The translations under genes and the position numbers were made by a program. Of a stretch of 64,000 bases of DNA, positions 54,288 through 62,612 are shown piece by piece. Source of the DNA: Caryophanales bacterium (GTDB lineage: Bacteria; Bacillota; Bacilli; Bacillales; Amphibacillaceae); assembly GCA_029257405.1 (NCBI GenBank), contig JARIBO010000008.1, positions 37,266-101,265 of the forward strand, in the 5' to 3' direction. How positions within the stretch are numbered: position 1 is the stretch's first letter; the number at the start of each line of letters is the position of its first letter. Under the pieces are notes generated by a model. It worked only from the letters and a program-made list of their open reading frames with translations. It searched no databases and had not been told where the DNA came from.

Positions 54288-54918
54288 AAAATTGATTCGT
54301 ATATGGGTTAGTTGTTTTTTCAATTCCAATAGTCGTTGATGTTCCGTGTCCTGGGTAAACCGTAAAATCTTCTGGCAATTTATATAATTTATTCATAATA
54401 CTATGAGCAAGTTCATCTATACTGCCATCGGGTAGATCTGTTCGCCCAATTCCGTGGTGAAATAAAACGTCCCCACTAACTACTAAATTATATTCCTTGA
54501 AAACAAAAGATATACTTCCTGGTGAATGACCTGGCGTATGAATGATATCAAATTCAAAAACATCTATTTTATGGTGCCCTTCATTTAATAGTTTTTCCGG
54601 TTTCGATGTTTTTATTCCTTCATTGGGACCTAAAAATAAGAGTGATCTATTTAACTCTGGGGTTTCTAACCAATCTTTTTCAAGCTCATGCATATAAACA
54701 TCTACTTGGTGAGTTTTTCTTAATTGATCTAATCCACCGATGTGATCAAAATGAGCATGCGTTAACAAAATTGCTTTTAAATCTAATCCTTCTTTTTCTA
54801 AATAATCTGTAATTATATGTGATTCCCCACCTGGATCAATTACTAATGCTCGATCATCTTTTGAAAGAACATAACAATTTGTACCGAGTGGACCAAGTGA
54901 AAATGTATTGACTTTCAT
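54286..54918 (-). CDS. MBL-fold hydrolase (YqgX, glyoxalase II-like)
   Basis: A 210-residue metallo-beta-lactamase fold protein: NCYVLSKDDRALVIDPGG, metal motif THAHFDHIGGLDQL (about 53-66), HTPGHSPGSISFVF and SGDVLFHHGIGRTDLPDG. It resembles hydroxyacylglutathione hydrolases, but a staphylococcal-like cell has bacillithiol rather than glutathione, so a bacillithiol-conjugate or other thioester substrate is more likely. YqgX adjoins comGA in Bacillus too. Confidence 0.9.
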   Translation of the reverse strand: MKVNTFSLGPLGTNCYVLSKDDRALVIDPGGESHIITDYLEKEGLDLKAILLTHAHFDHIGGLDQLRKTHQVDVYMHELEKDWLETPELNRSLLFLGPNEGIKTSKPEKLLNEGHHKIDVFEFDIIHTPGHSPGSISFVFKEYNLVVSGDVLFHHGIGRTDLPDGSIDELAHSIMNKLYKLPEDFTVYPGHGTSTTIGIEKTTNPYTNQF

Positions 54919-55098
54919 TTTAATATTACCCCCATGATAAAATAATTATATTTGTTTATAAGCTGGAATGAATAATGCTCGACAAATCTTCTTCAATATT
55001 ATAGAATGATAATTAGTTGTACAGTTACATACTAATACAAATATATTTCTATTAGCAACCTTTTGTGTTTTAGAATTACATAAGGAGGATGTAAGAAT

Positions 55099-55278
55099 AT
55101 GATCTTAGCAATTATACTTTTAATCGTAGCATTACTTGCAGTTGTTTCTGTGTTCCGTCAAGTTAAATTTAAGAACTATTTTGCTTTAGGTTTTTCAGCG
55201 CTTGCGGCACTTAGCTTTGGCTTTTTCTCAGTTATGACAATTGTATGTGAATTAACTAGTGCTGGTATTTGTGCTTAA
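55099..55278 (+). CDS. YqgW-like DUF2759 small membrane protein
   Basis: A 59-residue ORF not in the track. MILAIILLIVALLAVVSVFRQVKFKN forms a first helix and short loop, then FALGFSALAALSFGFFSVMTIVCELTSAGICA a second. Strong ribosome site aaggagg eleven bases ahead. The size, two-helix plan and position beside YqgX and YqgQ suggest DUF2759/YqgW. Two cysteines lie near the C-terminus. Function unknown. Confidence 0.75.
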   Translation: MILAIILLIVALLAVVSVFRQVKFKNYFALGFSALAALSFGFFSVMTIVCELTSAGICA

Positions 55279-55300
55279 AATAAGAAAGCAACTAATGTTT

Positions 55301-55335
55301 AAAAGCTATCATTAATAAAATGATAGCTTTTTTAA
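55301..55335. terminator. bidirectional terminator, YqgW-like / YqgQ-like
   Basis: aaaagctatcatt pairs with aatgatagctttt around a short loop, T-run on the + strand, overlapping the yqgQ-like stop. Confidence 0.82.
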
Positions 55336-55532
55336 TTTTCTTTTTTTAACAGTCTACGTTCTTTTCTAATAATAAGTATGAATTTTAAATACAAGTCATT
55401 CTCTATAAAAGAATTTTCCTTTAATTCTTTTAACTCTTCTTCAATTAAATCGAGATCCAAAGATTTATCTTTCGTATAGATAAATGAATTATATCTTCTC
55501 AAGTACTCTCTTACTTCATACATTCTACTCAT
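55332..55532 (-). CDS. YqgQ-like DUF910 protein
   Basis: A 66-residue helical protein: SRMYEVREYLRRYNSFIYTKDKSLDLDLIEEELKELKENSFI fits the DUF910/YqgQ family (…LLK.YG.FIYTGDR..DIELMEEEL.EL). The track frame begins 20 codons earlier inside the rhomboid gene; ATG 55532, just after the rhomboid stop, is preferred. YqgQ is proposed to bind single-stranded nucleic acid, but this is not settled. It follows gluP as in Bacillus. Confidence 0.85.
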   Translation of the reverse strand: MSRMYEVREYLRRYNSFIYTKDKSLDLDLIEEELKELKENSFIENDLYLKFILIIRKERRLLKKEN

Positions 55533-55536
55533 AAAA

Positions 55537-57066
55537 TCACTCTTTACTTTGTTTGATTTTTTCATACATTTCTTTAAATCTGTCTTGATCACTAGTTTGA
55601 CTCATTGCTCTATCGATATTTTCTTCAGCTTTATTAATTTCGCCTTTTTCATAATAAACGATTGCAAGATTATAATAAGCTTCAGGGAAATGGGGTTTTT
55701 GTTTTATACTTTTTTCTAAATCTGCTTGGGCTTGGTTTAGTTTATTGAGTTCAATATTTGCATACGCCCGTTGGAATAATAAATCTGCATCAAAATCGCT
55801 AGAATTTTTTAATCCTTTTGTTGCATAATCAATAGCCGCAACATATTCTTCACTTTTTATACTTTCTTCAGTTTGCATTAACAAGTATAAAGGATCTTTC
55901 TCATTCGAATCAATACCATAGAGTAATAACCCTGCAATAATTGCTATATAAACAAACAGAGAAAGAAATGATATTTTATAATTTTTCTTCTTTGGTAAAC
56001 TAACTATTGCTGAAGCTATAAAGCCGGTAATTAATCCGCCTAAGTGAGCTCCCATATCAATATTAGGTATTAATATACCTATAAACAAATTAAGCACTAA
56101 AATAAAAATAACGTTTCTTCCCATTGTTTGAAAAAAGAGTTTTTTGTAATTTACTCCAAAATAGAGTAACGCACCAAATAATCCAAATAATGCGCCAGAA
56201 GCTCCTGCGGAAACACTTGAAGAAAGTGCAAAACTAGTCATACTTCCACCTATTCCCGATAAAAAATAAATGAATAAAAAGCGTCTTGACCCATATATTC
56301 GTTCAAGAAGTACACCTAAAAAATAAAGTGCTAACATATTCATAAATAAATGTAATAGCCCTATATGCAAAAACATTGAAGTAATTGCTCTCCACCACTC
56401 ACCATCTATCATCGCTGGATTATATTTAGCTCCTAATTCTATTAGGTTTGGGATATCAGTGCTTCCACCTCTAGTTTCTAATAAAATAAATAGAAAGACA
56501 TTAATTGCAATGATTAAAAAAGTTAGTAATGGCTTTCCATATGAGAATATTTCTTCAATATCTTTTCTTTGTTTAGTAACATTATTTATCAAAATCTTCT
56601 TTTGATCTTTAGTTATTTCTTCTCCAAAATATTCTTGTTCTATATATTGAGCTTGAATTTTTTTATTTAATCTGTTAATTTCTTCAGTTATATTCTCATT
56701 TGTTATATAAAATACAGACATATTATAAATTAATTCATCTTCAAGCTTTAGTGGTTTTAGTAGATCTTTCCAGTCGTCAACAGGCTCTAAATCAGTTATA
56801 TAAATATTTTTAATATTAATGATTTTATGAGTATATGATTTTTTCATTGATCTAGCTCTTTGAAAAACTAAAGCCATATCGGACTTTAATCGGTTTTTCC
56901 AATCTAATCTTTTATTAACAATTCTAATAATACTCTCTGTTTTATCAATTTCTTTTGTTAGCCAAATTTCACTTTCTTTAATATTCATATATAAAACATT
57001 ATATTTTTTTTCGCTCACAAGATAAGTAGATAGGTCGTACATGAGAGATTCTTGTTTTAACTGCAT
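55537..57066 (-). CDS. gluP: rhomboid intramembrane protease GluP (YqgP-like)
   Basis: The 509 residues have a cytoplasmic N-terminal domain (about 1-175), a rhomboid core of seven helices (about 180-380), and C-terminal TPR repeats (about 395-500, LLFQRAYANIELNKLNQAQADLEKSI and PEAYYNLAIVYYEKGEINKAEENI). The catalytic Ser is in GASGALFGLFGALLYF and the His in DMGAHLGGLITGF. Supporting motifs are GEWWRAITSMFLHIGLLHLFMNM. In Bacillus this enzyme cleaves a magnesium transporter with FtsH. Confidence 0.93.
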   Translation of the reverse strand: MQLKQESLMYDLSTYLVSEKKYNVLYMNIKESEIWLTKEIDKTESIIRIVNKRLDWKNRLKSDMALVFQRARSMKKSYTHKIINIKNIYITDLEPVDDWKDLLKPLKLEDELIYNMSVFYITNENITEEINRLNKKIQAQYIEQEYFGEEITKDQKKILINNVTKQRKDIEEIFSYGKPLLTFLIIAINVFLFILLETRGGSTDIPNLIELGAKYNPAMIDGEWWRAITSMFLHIGLLHLFMNMLALYFLGVLLERIYGSRRFLFIYFLSGIGGSMTSFALSSSVSAGASGALFGLFGALLYFGVNYKKLFFQTMGRNVIFILVLNLFIGILIPNIDMGAHLGGLITGFIASAIVSLPKKKNYKISFLSLFVYIAIIAGLLLYGIDSNEKDPLYLLMQTEESIKSEEYVAAIDYATKGLKNSSDFDADLLFQRAYANIELNKLNQAQADLEKSIKQKPHFPEAYYNLAIVYYEKGEINKAEENIDRAMSQTSDQDRFKEMYEKIKQSKE

Positions 57067-57083
57067 AAGACACCTCCCTTTTA

Positions 57084-57650
57084 TTATATTTTCACTTTAA
57101 TAATATTTTTATCTGTTATTAAGTAGTCTACATTTATATCATATTGATTTATAGGTATTTGTTCAATTAATTGAAAGTCAGCTAATAATGCAACTTTATT
57201 GTTATTAAAATCATTTAAATAACGATCAAAATAACCTTTTCCAAAACCAATACGATAACCATTTTTATCAAATACAACACCTGGTACAATCATTAAATCT
57301 ATTGTAGACTTTTCATAATATTTTTCATTTGTTTGGCTAATCGGTTCATATATTTTATAATTGCCTTCTTTTAAATCTTTTAAGCTATTAATTAAATAAA
57401 ATTTCATTGTATATGTCAAATCATTTGTTACAGGTATCACTACTTTTTTATTTTCTTTCCATGCTTGTTTTATAATTTCATATGTATCCCATTCTGGTTT
57501 ATAACTTAAAGTAACCCCAATAACTTGAGATTCATTCCATAGTTTTGAATTGAATAAGTTTTTATGGATATGGTCATTAATTGATTGTTTTGTTTCAATT
57601 GATAATCCATTTAATTTTTCTAGCATAGCTTTTCGGAGATGATGTTTCAT
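57084..57650 (-). CDS. 5-formyltetrahydrofolate cyclo-ligase
   Basis: A 188-residue enzyme that uses ATP to return 5-formyl-THF to 5,10-methenyl-THF. KHHLRKAMLEKLNGL at the start, KKVVIPVT, and the diagnostic DLMIVPGVVFDKNGYRIGFGKGYFDRYL near the end are all present. It feeds FolD-dependent one-carbon pools. Bacillus yqgN holds the same place before yqgP. It lies between rpmG (with terminator) and gluP. Confidence 0.93.
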   Translation of the reverse strand: MKHHLRKAMLEKLNGLSIETKQSINDHIHKNLFNSKLWNESQVIGVTLSYKPEWDTYEIIKQAWKENKKVVIPVTNDLTYTMKFYLINSLKDLKEGNYKIYEPISQTNEKYYEKSTIDLMIVPGVVFDKNGYRIGFGKGYFDRYLNDFNNNKVALLADFQLIEQIPINQYDINVDYLITDKNIIKVKI

Positions 57651-57685
57651 TTTTTAATTCCTCCTTTTCAAATAATATAAACAAA

Positions 57686-57715
57686 AAACTCCTACCATAA
57701 AAAAGATAAGAGTTT
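57686..57715 (-). terminator. probable terminator after rpmG
   Basis: On the minus strand aaactcttatc pairs with ggtaggagttt using G-U pairs, then a T-run. Between rpmG and the cyclo-ligase gene. Confidence 0.6.
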
Positions 57716-57726
57716 AAAGTTTATGT

Positions 57727-57879
57727 TTATTTTTTAGATTCACGATGCAATGTATGCTTTCTTAAACGCGGAGAGTACTTCATTAACTCAACACGATCTG
57801 TGTTATTACGATTGTTTTTAGTCGTGATATAATTTCTGTCTTTAGTTTCTGTACATTCTAATGTGATATTGACACGCAT
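57727..57879 (-). CDS. rpmG: 50S ribosomal protein L33 (zinc-free type)
   Basis: A 50-residue ribosomal protein missing from the ORF track. [26 protein letters not shown], then [18 protein letters not shown], is L33. Zinc-binding L33 has two CxxC pairs; here only one cysteine remains (LECTE), with Thr, Ser and Leu at the other places, so this is the C-minus paralogue usually induced when zinc is short. A classic ribosome site (ggaggg) precedes the ATG. No Zur box was recognised. Confidence 0.93.
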   Translation of the reverse strand: MRVNITLECTETKDRNYITTKNNRNNTDRVELMKYSPRLRKHTLHRESKK

Positions 57880-58033
57880 TTTTATCCCTCCAAACGAATC
57901 TTAATTTCTTTACTTTACTCCCTAATAATAACAAAACAATTACAATCAAGCAACAATCTTGTTATATTCTTATTATATAATAGAATTATTGTCTACATAG
58001 TAGTAGTATATAATAAGATTGGAGGTAAAGTCT

Positions 58034-58372
58034 ATGTTATACATTATAATAACCCTTGCGACAATAGCAATCATTTTATTCGTTTCTTCATTCTTTATGA
58101 ATGATCGATTTGCTAATATTGAAAAATTAGTTGAAGAACAATCAATTAAGACTTCCCAAGATGTTTTTGCATTAAAAAGAAAACTGACTGATTTAGATGA
58201 AAGAATTCAAACTAATGCATATGTCATTGATCGTACGGGTTTAGCTGATCAAACACCTTTAGTGACCCAAAAAGTATATCATCTATATCAACAGGGATTA
58301 TCTTATGAAGATATCGCTAATAGAACTGAATTAACTGTTGATGAAATAGAGTTAATCATAAAAAATAATTAG
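58034..58372 (+). CDS. single-helix membrane protein with C-terminal HTH-like tail
   Basis: A 112-residue protein: N-terminal membrane helix (LYIIITLATIAIILFVSSFFM), a coiled-coil-like middle (KLVEEQSIKTSQDVFALKRKLTDLDERI) and a C-terminal helix-turn-helix-like segment KVYHLYQQGLSYEDIANRTELTVDEIELII. The architecture recalls SwrB/YlxL-type proteins but I cannot assign it. The ORF track starts at a TTG inside the ribosome site (ggaggt); ATG 58034 is used. It is followed 18 bases later by the YceG-like gene and likely co-transcribed. Confidence 0.75.
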   Translation: MLYIIITLATIAIILFVSSFFMNDRFANIEKLVEEQSIKTSQDVFALKRKLTDLDERIQTNAYVIDRTGLADQTPLVTQKVYHLYQQGLSYEDIANRTELTVDEIELIIKNN

Positions 58373-58390
58373 TTTCAAGGGAGTGTCAAG

Positions 58391-58957
58391 ATGAATCTGG
58401 TTTTACGTTATTTTTCTTTAGGGCTTTTTATTGCAAGTCTAATAATTTTCGTCTTTTTTTACTACTTTAATGAACCTGAAATTAATGCAAATGACTTCAC
58501 AACTGAAGAATTAATTGAGTTAATTGAAGATAAAGATTACCGAGTAATTACTGAAAAAGAATATATTTCTTATACAGTAAATGAAGATGCTGAAAAGAAA
58601 GAAAAAGAGAAAAAGGCAAAAGAGAAAGAAGCGAAAGAGAAAAAAGAAAAAGAGAAAGAAGCGAAAGAAAAGAAAAAGAAAGAGAAAGAAGCAAAAGAGA
58701 AAAAAGCGAATGAAAAGAAAGAGAAAGAAGAAAAAAAGAAAAAAGATGATGTTCAAAATTATACATTAACTATAAAAAATGGCATGTCTTCACAAGATGT
58801 ATCTAAATTACTATACGAGAAGAAAATCATTAAAGATGCTAATAAATTTTCAGCATACTTACAAAAAAATGATTATAGTCAAAAATTAAAGCCTGGTAAA
58901 TTTAAATTAAAGAGTGACATGTCTGAAAAAGAAATAGCTAAAGCAATAAGTAAATAA
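58391..58957 (+). CDS. membrane-anchored Lys/Glu-rich protein with YceG-like C-terminal domain
   Basis: The 188 residues run in three parts. Residues 1-45 have a membrane helix (LRYFSLGLFIASLIIFVFFYYF). Residues 68-120 are an uninterrupted chain of KEKEAKEKK-type repeats, predicted as a single charged helix. Residues 125-188 read NYTLTIKNGMSSQDVSKLLYEKKIIKDANKFSAYLQKNDYSQKLKPGKFKLKSDMSEKEIAKAI, resembling the N-terminal LysM-like part of YceG/MltG without its catalytic domain. It could bind peptidoglycan across the wall; that is inference. The ORFs on the other frames are repeat shadows. Confidence 0.78.
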   Translation: MNLVLRYFSLGLFIASLIIFVFFYYFNEPEINANDFTTEELIELIEDKDYRVITEKEYISYTVNEDAEKKEKEKKAKEKEAKEKKEKEKEAKEKKKKEKEAKEKKANEKKEKEEKKKKDDVQNYTLTIKNGMSSQDVSKLLYEKKIIKDANKFSAYLQKNDYSQKLKPGKFKLKSDMSEKEIAKAISK

Positions 58958-58967
58958 ATTTATTGTG

Positions 58968-59003
58968 ATTCCACTATCGTTTAAAACGATGGTGGAATTT
59001 TTT
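58968..59003 (+). terminator. terminator after the YceG-like gene
   Basis: attccactatcgt pairs with acgatggtggaat with one G-U pair, then tttttt on the + strand. Confidence 0.85.
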
Positions 59004-59011
59004 ATATATAA

Positions 59012-59052
59012 AAGAGATCTTACTCCTATTATTTTAGGAACTAAGATCTCTT
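59012..59052 (-). terminator. terminator after the PBP gene
   Basis: aagagatctta (59012-59022) pairs with taagatctctt (59042-59052); on the minus strand T-rich bases follow. Back to back with the preceding terminator. Confidence 0.78.
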
Positions 59053-59074
59053 ATAATGACTCTTTATCTCTTGT

Positions 59075-61123
59075 TTATTCTTGTTTCATATCAAAGTAAG
59101 CATCCATGAGTTTTGTGCCTATAGCATGGTTAATTGGAACAGCTGCGCTTCTTTGTTTAGCAAGGTTAGGCACGAGGACAGCAAATGCTATTTCAGGATC
59201 ATCATAGGGTGCATAACCTATGAGTGATAAATTTTCTGTTTCTGCAATCAATTTTCCGTCTTTATAGATTAAATTTTCTGCAGTACCAGTTTTTCCAGCA
59301 GGATTATAATATTTACCTGCCCAGTAACGTGAACCTGTTCCACCAGGCGATTGAAATGCGCCACGAAATCCTTTTTGAATTCTATTTATTTCATTTTCAG
59401 TGATGTTCATTTTATTTAAAACTTCAGTTTCATTTGATTTATATAGTGATCCTATTTTTTTGTCTGGCGATGGGTGATGAATATCTTTTACTATGTGTGG
59501 CTTTACACGATAACCATCATTTGCAATGGTAGATACATATTGAGCTAATTGTAAGGTTGTATATGTATCATATTGCCCAATAGCAAAGTCAAGTACTTGA
59601 CCCCCTATAGGATTTGATCCAACAACCCCAGTTGCTTCATAAGGATAGTCAATACCAGTTTTAACACCTAAACCTGTTTGATTAAATGCATTTCTTAATT
59701 CTTGAATCCCACCTGTTGTAAAAGATAATTTCGCATTATCAGGAAATGGGTGTCTCATCTCCCCACTTAACTGCATTGCTATATAAAACATATAAACGTT
59801 AGAAGAACGTCTTAGAGCGTCCATGTCATTAACTGCGCCTAATGTCCCTACAGATGATTTCGAAGCACTTCCAGCAATTCTAAGTGGCCTATCAATAAAT
59901 ACAGTTCCAGGTGAAATAATATTATTTTCAAATCCAGCTGCAACTGTGGCTCCTTTTATTGTTGATCCTGGTAAATGTGTGTCAAATAAAGTTTTAACAC
60001 CTATATCTTCATACTTTCTGTTTTTTCGGTTATATGTTTGTCCACTTAAAGCTAATATTTCTCCTGTTTTAGGATTCATAACAACTGCCATAGCATCATC
60101 TAGGTGTGGACTTCCTCCTACATTATTTTTAAGTTCATTACGAACAATATCATCTACTTTTTTCTGATAATCCATATCAATTGAAAGAACTAAATCTTTT
60201 CCTCTTTCTCCCTCAACGAGGATATCGCTAGAAAGTACTTCACCTTTTTTAGTCGTTGTGTATTGTATTTGCTCTTTTCTACCTCTTAAGTACTCTTCGT
60301 ATTGTTCTTCTAAACCACTTTTACCTACTCTGTCATTTCGATTATAACCACGAGACATAAAATATTCTTCTTTTTCTCCAGGTATCCCTTCTTTTTCAGT
60401 CGTTATAGCACCAACAAATGTTTTAAATGTATCTTTATATAAATAATCTCGCTCCCAGTCTGTCGTAGCATTAATTCCTGGTAATTCGCTAAGATTTTCT
60501 GCAATTCGAGCATACTCTTCTACACTAATATTTTCATTTTTAATGATATGTGGTGTTAAAGAATAGGCTTTATCTAACTCTGATTTTATTGCAATTATTG
60601 GGTATTCTTCTTTTGTGATTGTTTCTATATCTTCATCAGTTATTCTCTCCAATGTTAAATCATAAAGTTCAACATTTTCTAGTTCTTTTTTTTCAGTATC
60701 ATTAGTTAATTCTAATGCTTCTTCTTCATGTATCAAATACCAATACTCTTTTTTCTCTCTAGATGTAATATTTTCGATTTTCTTTTTATCTAATTGAATG
60801 TAATCAACTAATGTTTTCGCTAACTCTAATTTATCTTCTGATTGAACACCTTTAGGAGGAGTATAAGTAATTGAATAGAGTGGGTTATTAGTTACAATTG
60901 GCTTATGGTTTTTATCATAAATAAGTCCTCTTGGTACTGGGACTTTTGTAACATCATCTATAGTGCGGTCAATTTCTTTTTGATATGCTTCTCCTTCTAA
61001 TATTTGGACAATTCCTAATTGGACAACTAAAAGAGCAAACATGATAAATACAACAAAGAAAAATATATTTAATCTAAAAGGTATTTTTAACCTGCTTTTA
61101 TTATCACTCGTTTTATTTTTCAC
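59075..61123 (-). CDS. class B penicillin-binding protein (transpeptidase)
   Basis: A 682-residue cell-wall transpeptidase. One N-terminal membrane anchor (LNIFFFVVFIMFALLVVQLGIV), a dimerisation/pedestal domain (about 55-330), and a transpeptidase domain with the three catalytic motifs: STIKGATV (about S387), SSNVYM (SxN) and KTGTAEN (KTG). It resembles Bacillus PbpA (PBP2a) and staphylococcal PBP2-like enzymes for side-wall or septal synthesis. In Bacillus pbpA (yqgF) also lies beside sodA. No sign of a mecA-type resistance allele was evaluated. Confidence 0.92.
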   Translation of the reverse strand: MKNKTSDNKSRLKIPFRLNIFFFVVFIMFALLVVQLGIVQILEGEAYQKEIDRTIDDVTKVPVPRGLIYDKNHKPIVTNNPLYSITYTPPKGVQSEDKLELAKTLVDYIQLDKKKIENITSREKKEYWYLIHEEEALELTNDTEKKELENVELYDLTLERITDEDIETITKEEYPIIAIKSELDKAYSLTPHIIKNENISVEEYARIAENLSELPGINATTDWERDYLYKDTFKTFVGAITTEKEGIPGEKEEYFMSRGYNRNDRVGKSGLEEQYEEYLRGRKEQIQYTTTKKGEVLSSDILVEGERGKDLVLSIDMDYQKKVDDIVRNELKNNVGGSPHLDDAMAVVMNPKTGEILALSGQTYNRKNRKYEDIGVKTLFDTHLPGSTIKGATVAAGFENNIISPGTVFIDRPLRIAGSASKSSVGTLGAVNDMDALRRSSNVYMFYIAMQLSGEMRHPFPDNAKLSFTTGGIQELRNAFNQTGLGVKTGIDYPYEATGVVGSNPIGGQVLDFAIGQYDTYTTLQLAQYVSTIANDGYRVKPHIVKDIHHPSPDKKIGSLYKSNETEVLNKMNITENEINRIQKGFRGAFQSPGGTGSRYWAGKYYNPAGKTGTAENLIYKDGKLIAETENLSLIGYAPYDDPEIAFAVLVPNLAKQRSAAVPINHAIGTKLMDAYFDMKQE

Positions 61124-61194
61124 TTAATTTCCTCTATTCTTATCTAAATTAACTCTGGCTATATTATACTTCTATCTAGTAAGTTAATTCAAAT

Positions 61195-61226
61195 AAAAAA
61201 ACACGAGATTTTTAAATCTCGTGTTT
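61195..61226 (-). terminator. terminator after sodA
   Basis: aaacacgagattt pairs perfectly with aaatctcgtgttt; on the minus strand T-run follows. Between sodA and the PBP gene. Confidence 0.87.
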
Positions 61227-61231
61227 AAGCC

Positions 61232-61843
61232 TTACTTAGCTTCGTTATAATTTTTATCTACTTCGTCCCAATTAACAACTTCCCAGAATTTCTGTGCATA
61301 TTCTGGACGTCTGTTTTGGTAATTAAGGTAGTAAGCATGCTCCCATACATCTAAACCTAATATTGGTGTCTTACCTTCCATAATTGGTGAATCTTGGTTC
61401 GGCGTACTCATAATCTCTAGTTCACCATTATTTACTACTAACCAAGCCCAACCTGAACCAAAACGTGCTGCTGCAGCTTTTTGGAATTCTTCTTTGAATG
61501 CATCAAAGCTACCAAATTTAGCGTCAATCTTCTCAGCAACTTCGCCTTTAGGATTACCTCCACCATTTGGTGAAAGAACTTTCCAGAATAAACTGTGGTT
61601 TGCATGTCCTCCACCGTGATTACGAACTGGCGTACGGATTTCTTCAGGAAGTGAATCTATACTTGTAAGTAATTCTTCTAAGTTTTTATCTTGAAGATCA
61701 CTATGACCCTCAAGTGCACCATTTAATCCTTGTACGTAAGTGTTATGGTGTTTTGTGTGGTGAATATTCATTGTTTCCTTATCAATTGTTGGCTCTAAAG
61801 CATCATATGCATAAGGTAATTCAGGTAATTCAAACTTTGACAT
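61232..61843 (-). CDS. sodA: superoxide dismutase (Mn/Fe)
   Basis: A 203-residue Mn/Fe-type SOD. Metal ligands lie in [13 protein letters not shown] (His), [15 protein letters not shown] (His) and [18 protein letters not shown] (Asp, His). GSGWAWLV is the usual core. The metal cannot be told from these motifs alone, though Bacillus and staphylococcal relatives are mostly manganese enzymes, in keeping with the nearby mntR. Monocistronic, with its own ribosome site (aggag) and terminator. Confidence 0.96.
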   Translation of the reverse strand: MSKFELPELPYAYDALEPTIDKETMNIHHTKHHNTYVQGLNGALEGHSDLQDKNLEELLTSIDSLPEEIRTPVRNHGGGHANHSLFWKVLSPNGGGNPKGEVAEKIDAKFGSFDAFKEEFQKAAAARFGSGWAWLVVNNGELEIMSTPNQDSPIMEGKTPILGLDVWEHAYYLNYQNRRPEYAQKFWEVVNWDEVDKNYNEAK

Positions 61844-61966
61844 AAATAAACCTCTCCTTTAATTTTAATTTGTAATGTGGTAGTAAGGATAATAAAGCAT
61901 CCTTAACTCTAAGGTTATCAAACCAATTGTTTCTGTGCAAGCTTTTAGTTTAAATAAGCAAATAAA

Positions 61967-61995
61967 AAACCCAAGCATGTATGCTTGGGTTTTAC
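61967..61995 (-). terminator. terminator of the tRNA operon
   Basis: aaacccaagcat pairs perfectly with atgcttgggttt around two bases; on the minus strand a T-run follows. It ends the Asn-Met-Ile2-Ser-Phe transcript. Confidence 0.9.
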
Positions 61996-61997
61996 TA

Positions 61998-62070
61998 TGG
62001 CTCAAGACGGAATCGAACCGCCGACACAAGGATTTTCAGTCCTTTGCTCTACCGACTGAGCTATTGAGCC
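61998..62070 (-). tRNA. tRNA-Phe (GAA)
   Basis: Cloverleaf with acceptor GGCTCAA/TTGAGCC, D arm AGCTCAGTCGGTAGAGC, anticodon loop CTGAAAA (GAA), T loop GGTTCGATTCC, discriminator A. CCA is not encoded. Last gene of the operon. Confidence 0.95.
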
Positions 62071-62074
62071 GATA

Positions 62075-62164
62075 AGGAGGAAGAGGGATTCGAACCCCCG
62101 CGGGCTTTGACACCCCTGTTGGTTTTCAAGACCAATCCCTTCAGCCGGACTTGGGTATTCCTCC
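62075..62164 (-). tRNA. tRNA-Ser (UGA)
   Basis: Acceptor GGAGGAA/TTCCTCC, anticodon loop CTTGAAA (TGA), a long class II variable arm (AGGGGTGTCAAAGCCCGC region), T loop GGTTCGAATCC. The base after the acceptor 3' strand is T, where serine tRNAs normally have G; CCA is not encoded. Confidence 0.93.
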
Positions 62165-62176
62165 AAATATTATAAG

Positions 62177-62250
62177 TGGACCCTGAAGGACTCGAACCTT
62201 CGACCGATCGGTTATGAGCCGATAGCTCTAACCAACTGAGCTAAGGGTCC
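62177..62250 (-). tRNA. tRNA-Ile2 (CAU, lysidine type)
   Basis: Acceptor GGACCCT/AGGGTCC, anticodon loop CTCATAA (CAT), T loop GGTTCGAGTCC, discriminator A. The body GGACC...GGCTCATAACC is that of Firmicute Ile2 tRNAs, whose C34 becomes lysidine via TilS, rather than a methionine tRNA. Its place after Met and before Ser-UGA matches Bacillus operons. Confidence 0.82.
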
Positions 62251-62264
62251 GTGTAATATAATAA

Positions 62265-62341
62265 TGGTAGCGGCGGAGGGAATTGAACCCCCGACCTTTC
62301 GGGTATGAACCGAACGCTCTAGCCAGCTGAGCTACACCGCC
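62265..62341 (-). tRNA. tRNA-Met (CAU, elongator)
   Basis: Starts GGCGGTGTAGCTCAGC, anticodon loop TTCATAC (CAT), T loop GGTTCAATTCC. The acceptor starts with G1 paired to U72, unlike the C1/A72 mismatch of the initiator, so this is elongator Met. CCA is encoded. Confidence 0.88.
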
Positions 62342-62345
62342 ATGT

Positions 62346-62420
62346 TGGCTCCGCAGGTAGGATTCGAACCTACGACCGATCGGTTAACAGCCGATTGCTC
62401 TACCACTGAGCTACTGCGGA
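62346..62420 (-). tRNA. tRNA-Asn (GUU)
   Basis: Acceptor TCCGCAG/CTGCGGA, anticodon loop CTGTTAA (GTT), T loop GGTTCGAATCC, discriminator G with CCA encoded. First gene of the tRNA operon. Confidence 0.95.
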
Positions 62421-62486
62421 ATGATTAACTCATTAAAACGCTTGTATTGTTCGCCTGAACATCTATTAGATGCGGCAACAAGATTC

Positions 62487-62515
62487 ATACTACATGACAA
62501 CTTATGTTTTGTCAA
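62487..62515 (-). promoter_or_regulatory. tRNA operon promoter P2
   Basis: Minus strand TTGACA (62515-62510), 17-base spacer, TAGTAT (62492-62487), preceded by aggggt. About 65 bases upstream of tRNA-Asn. Confidence 0.8.
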
Positions 62516-62612
62516 CCCCTAAATCAAACCTTTTTAATTTTGTTTAAATTGATTTGGATTTAGACGTGTTAAATACGCCGAACTGTTGTCGATGTCTTTC
62601 GGACGTTGTTCT

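Noticed and set aside
58568-58745. Tandem DNA repeat considered as a CRISPR or mobile repeat
   Set aside because: It is coding low-complexity sequence in frame with the YceG-like protein; units vary and there are no spacers.
58520-58769. Three overlapping ORFs (FFLFLF-rich and KKRKRKK-rich)
   Set aside because: Other-frame and antisense readings of the Lys/Glu repeat region.
62177-62250. Initiator tRNA-fMet
   Set aside because: The CAU tRNA begins with a G-C acceptor pair and has the Ile2 body; it lacks the initiator's C1/A72 mismatch.
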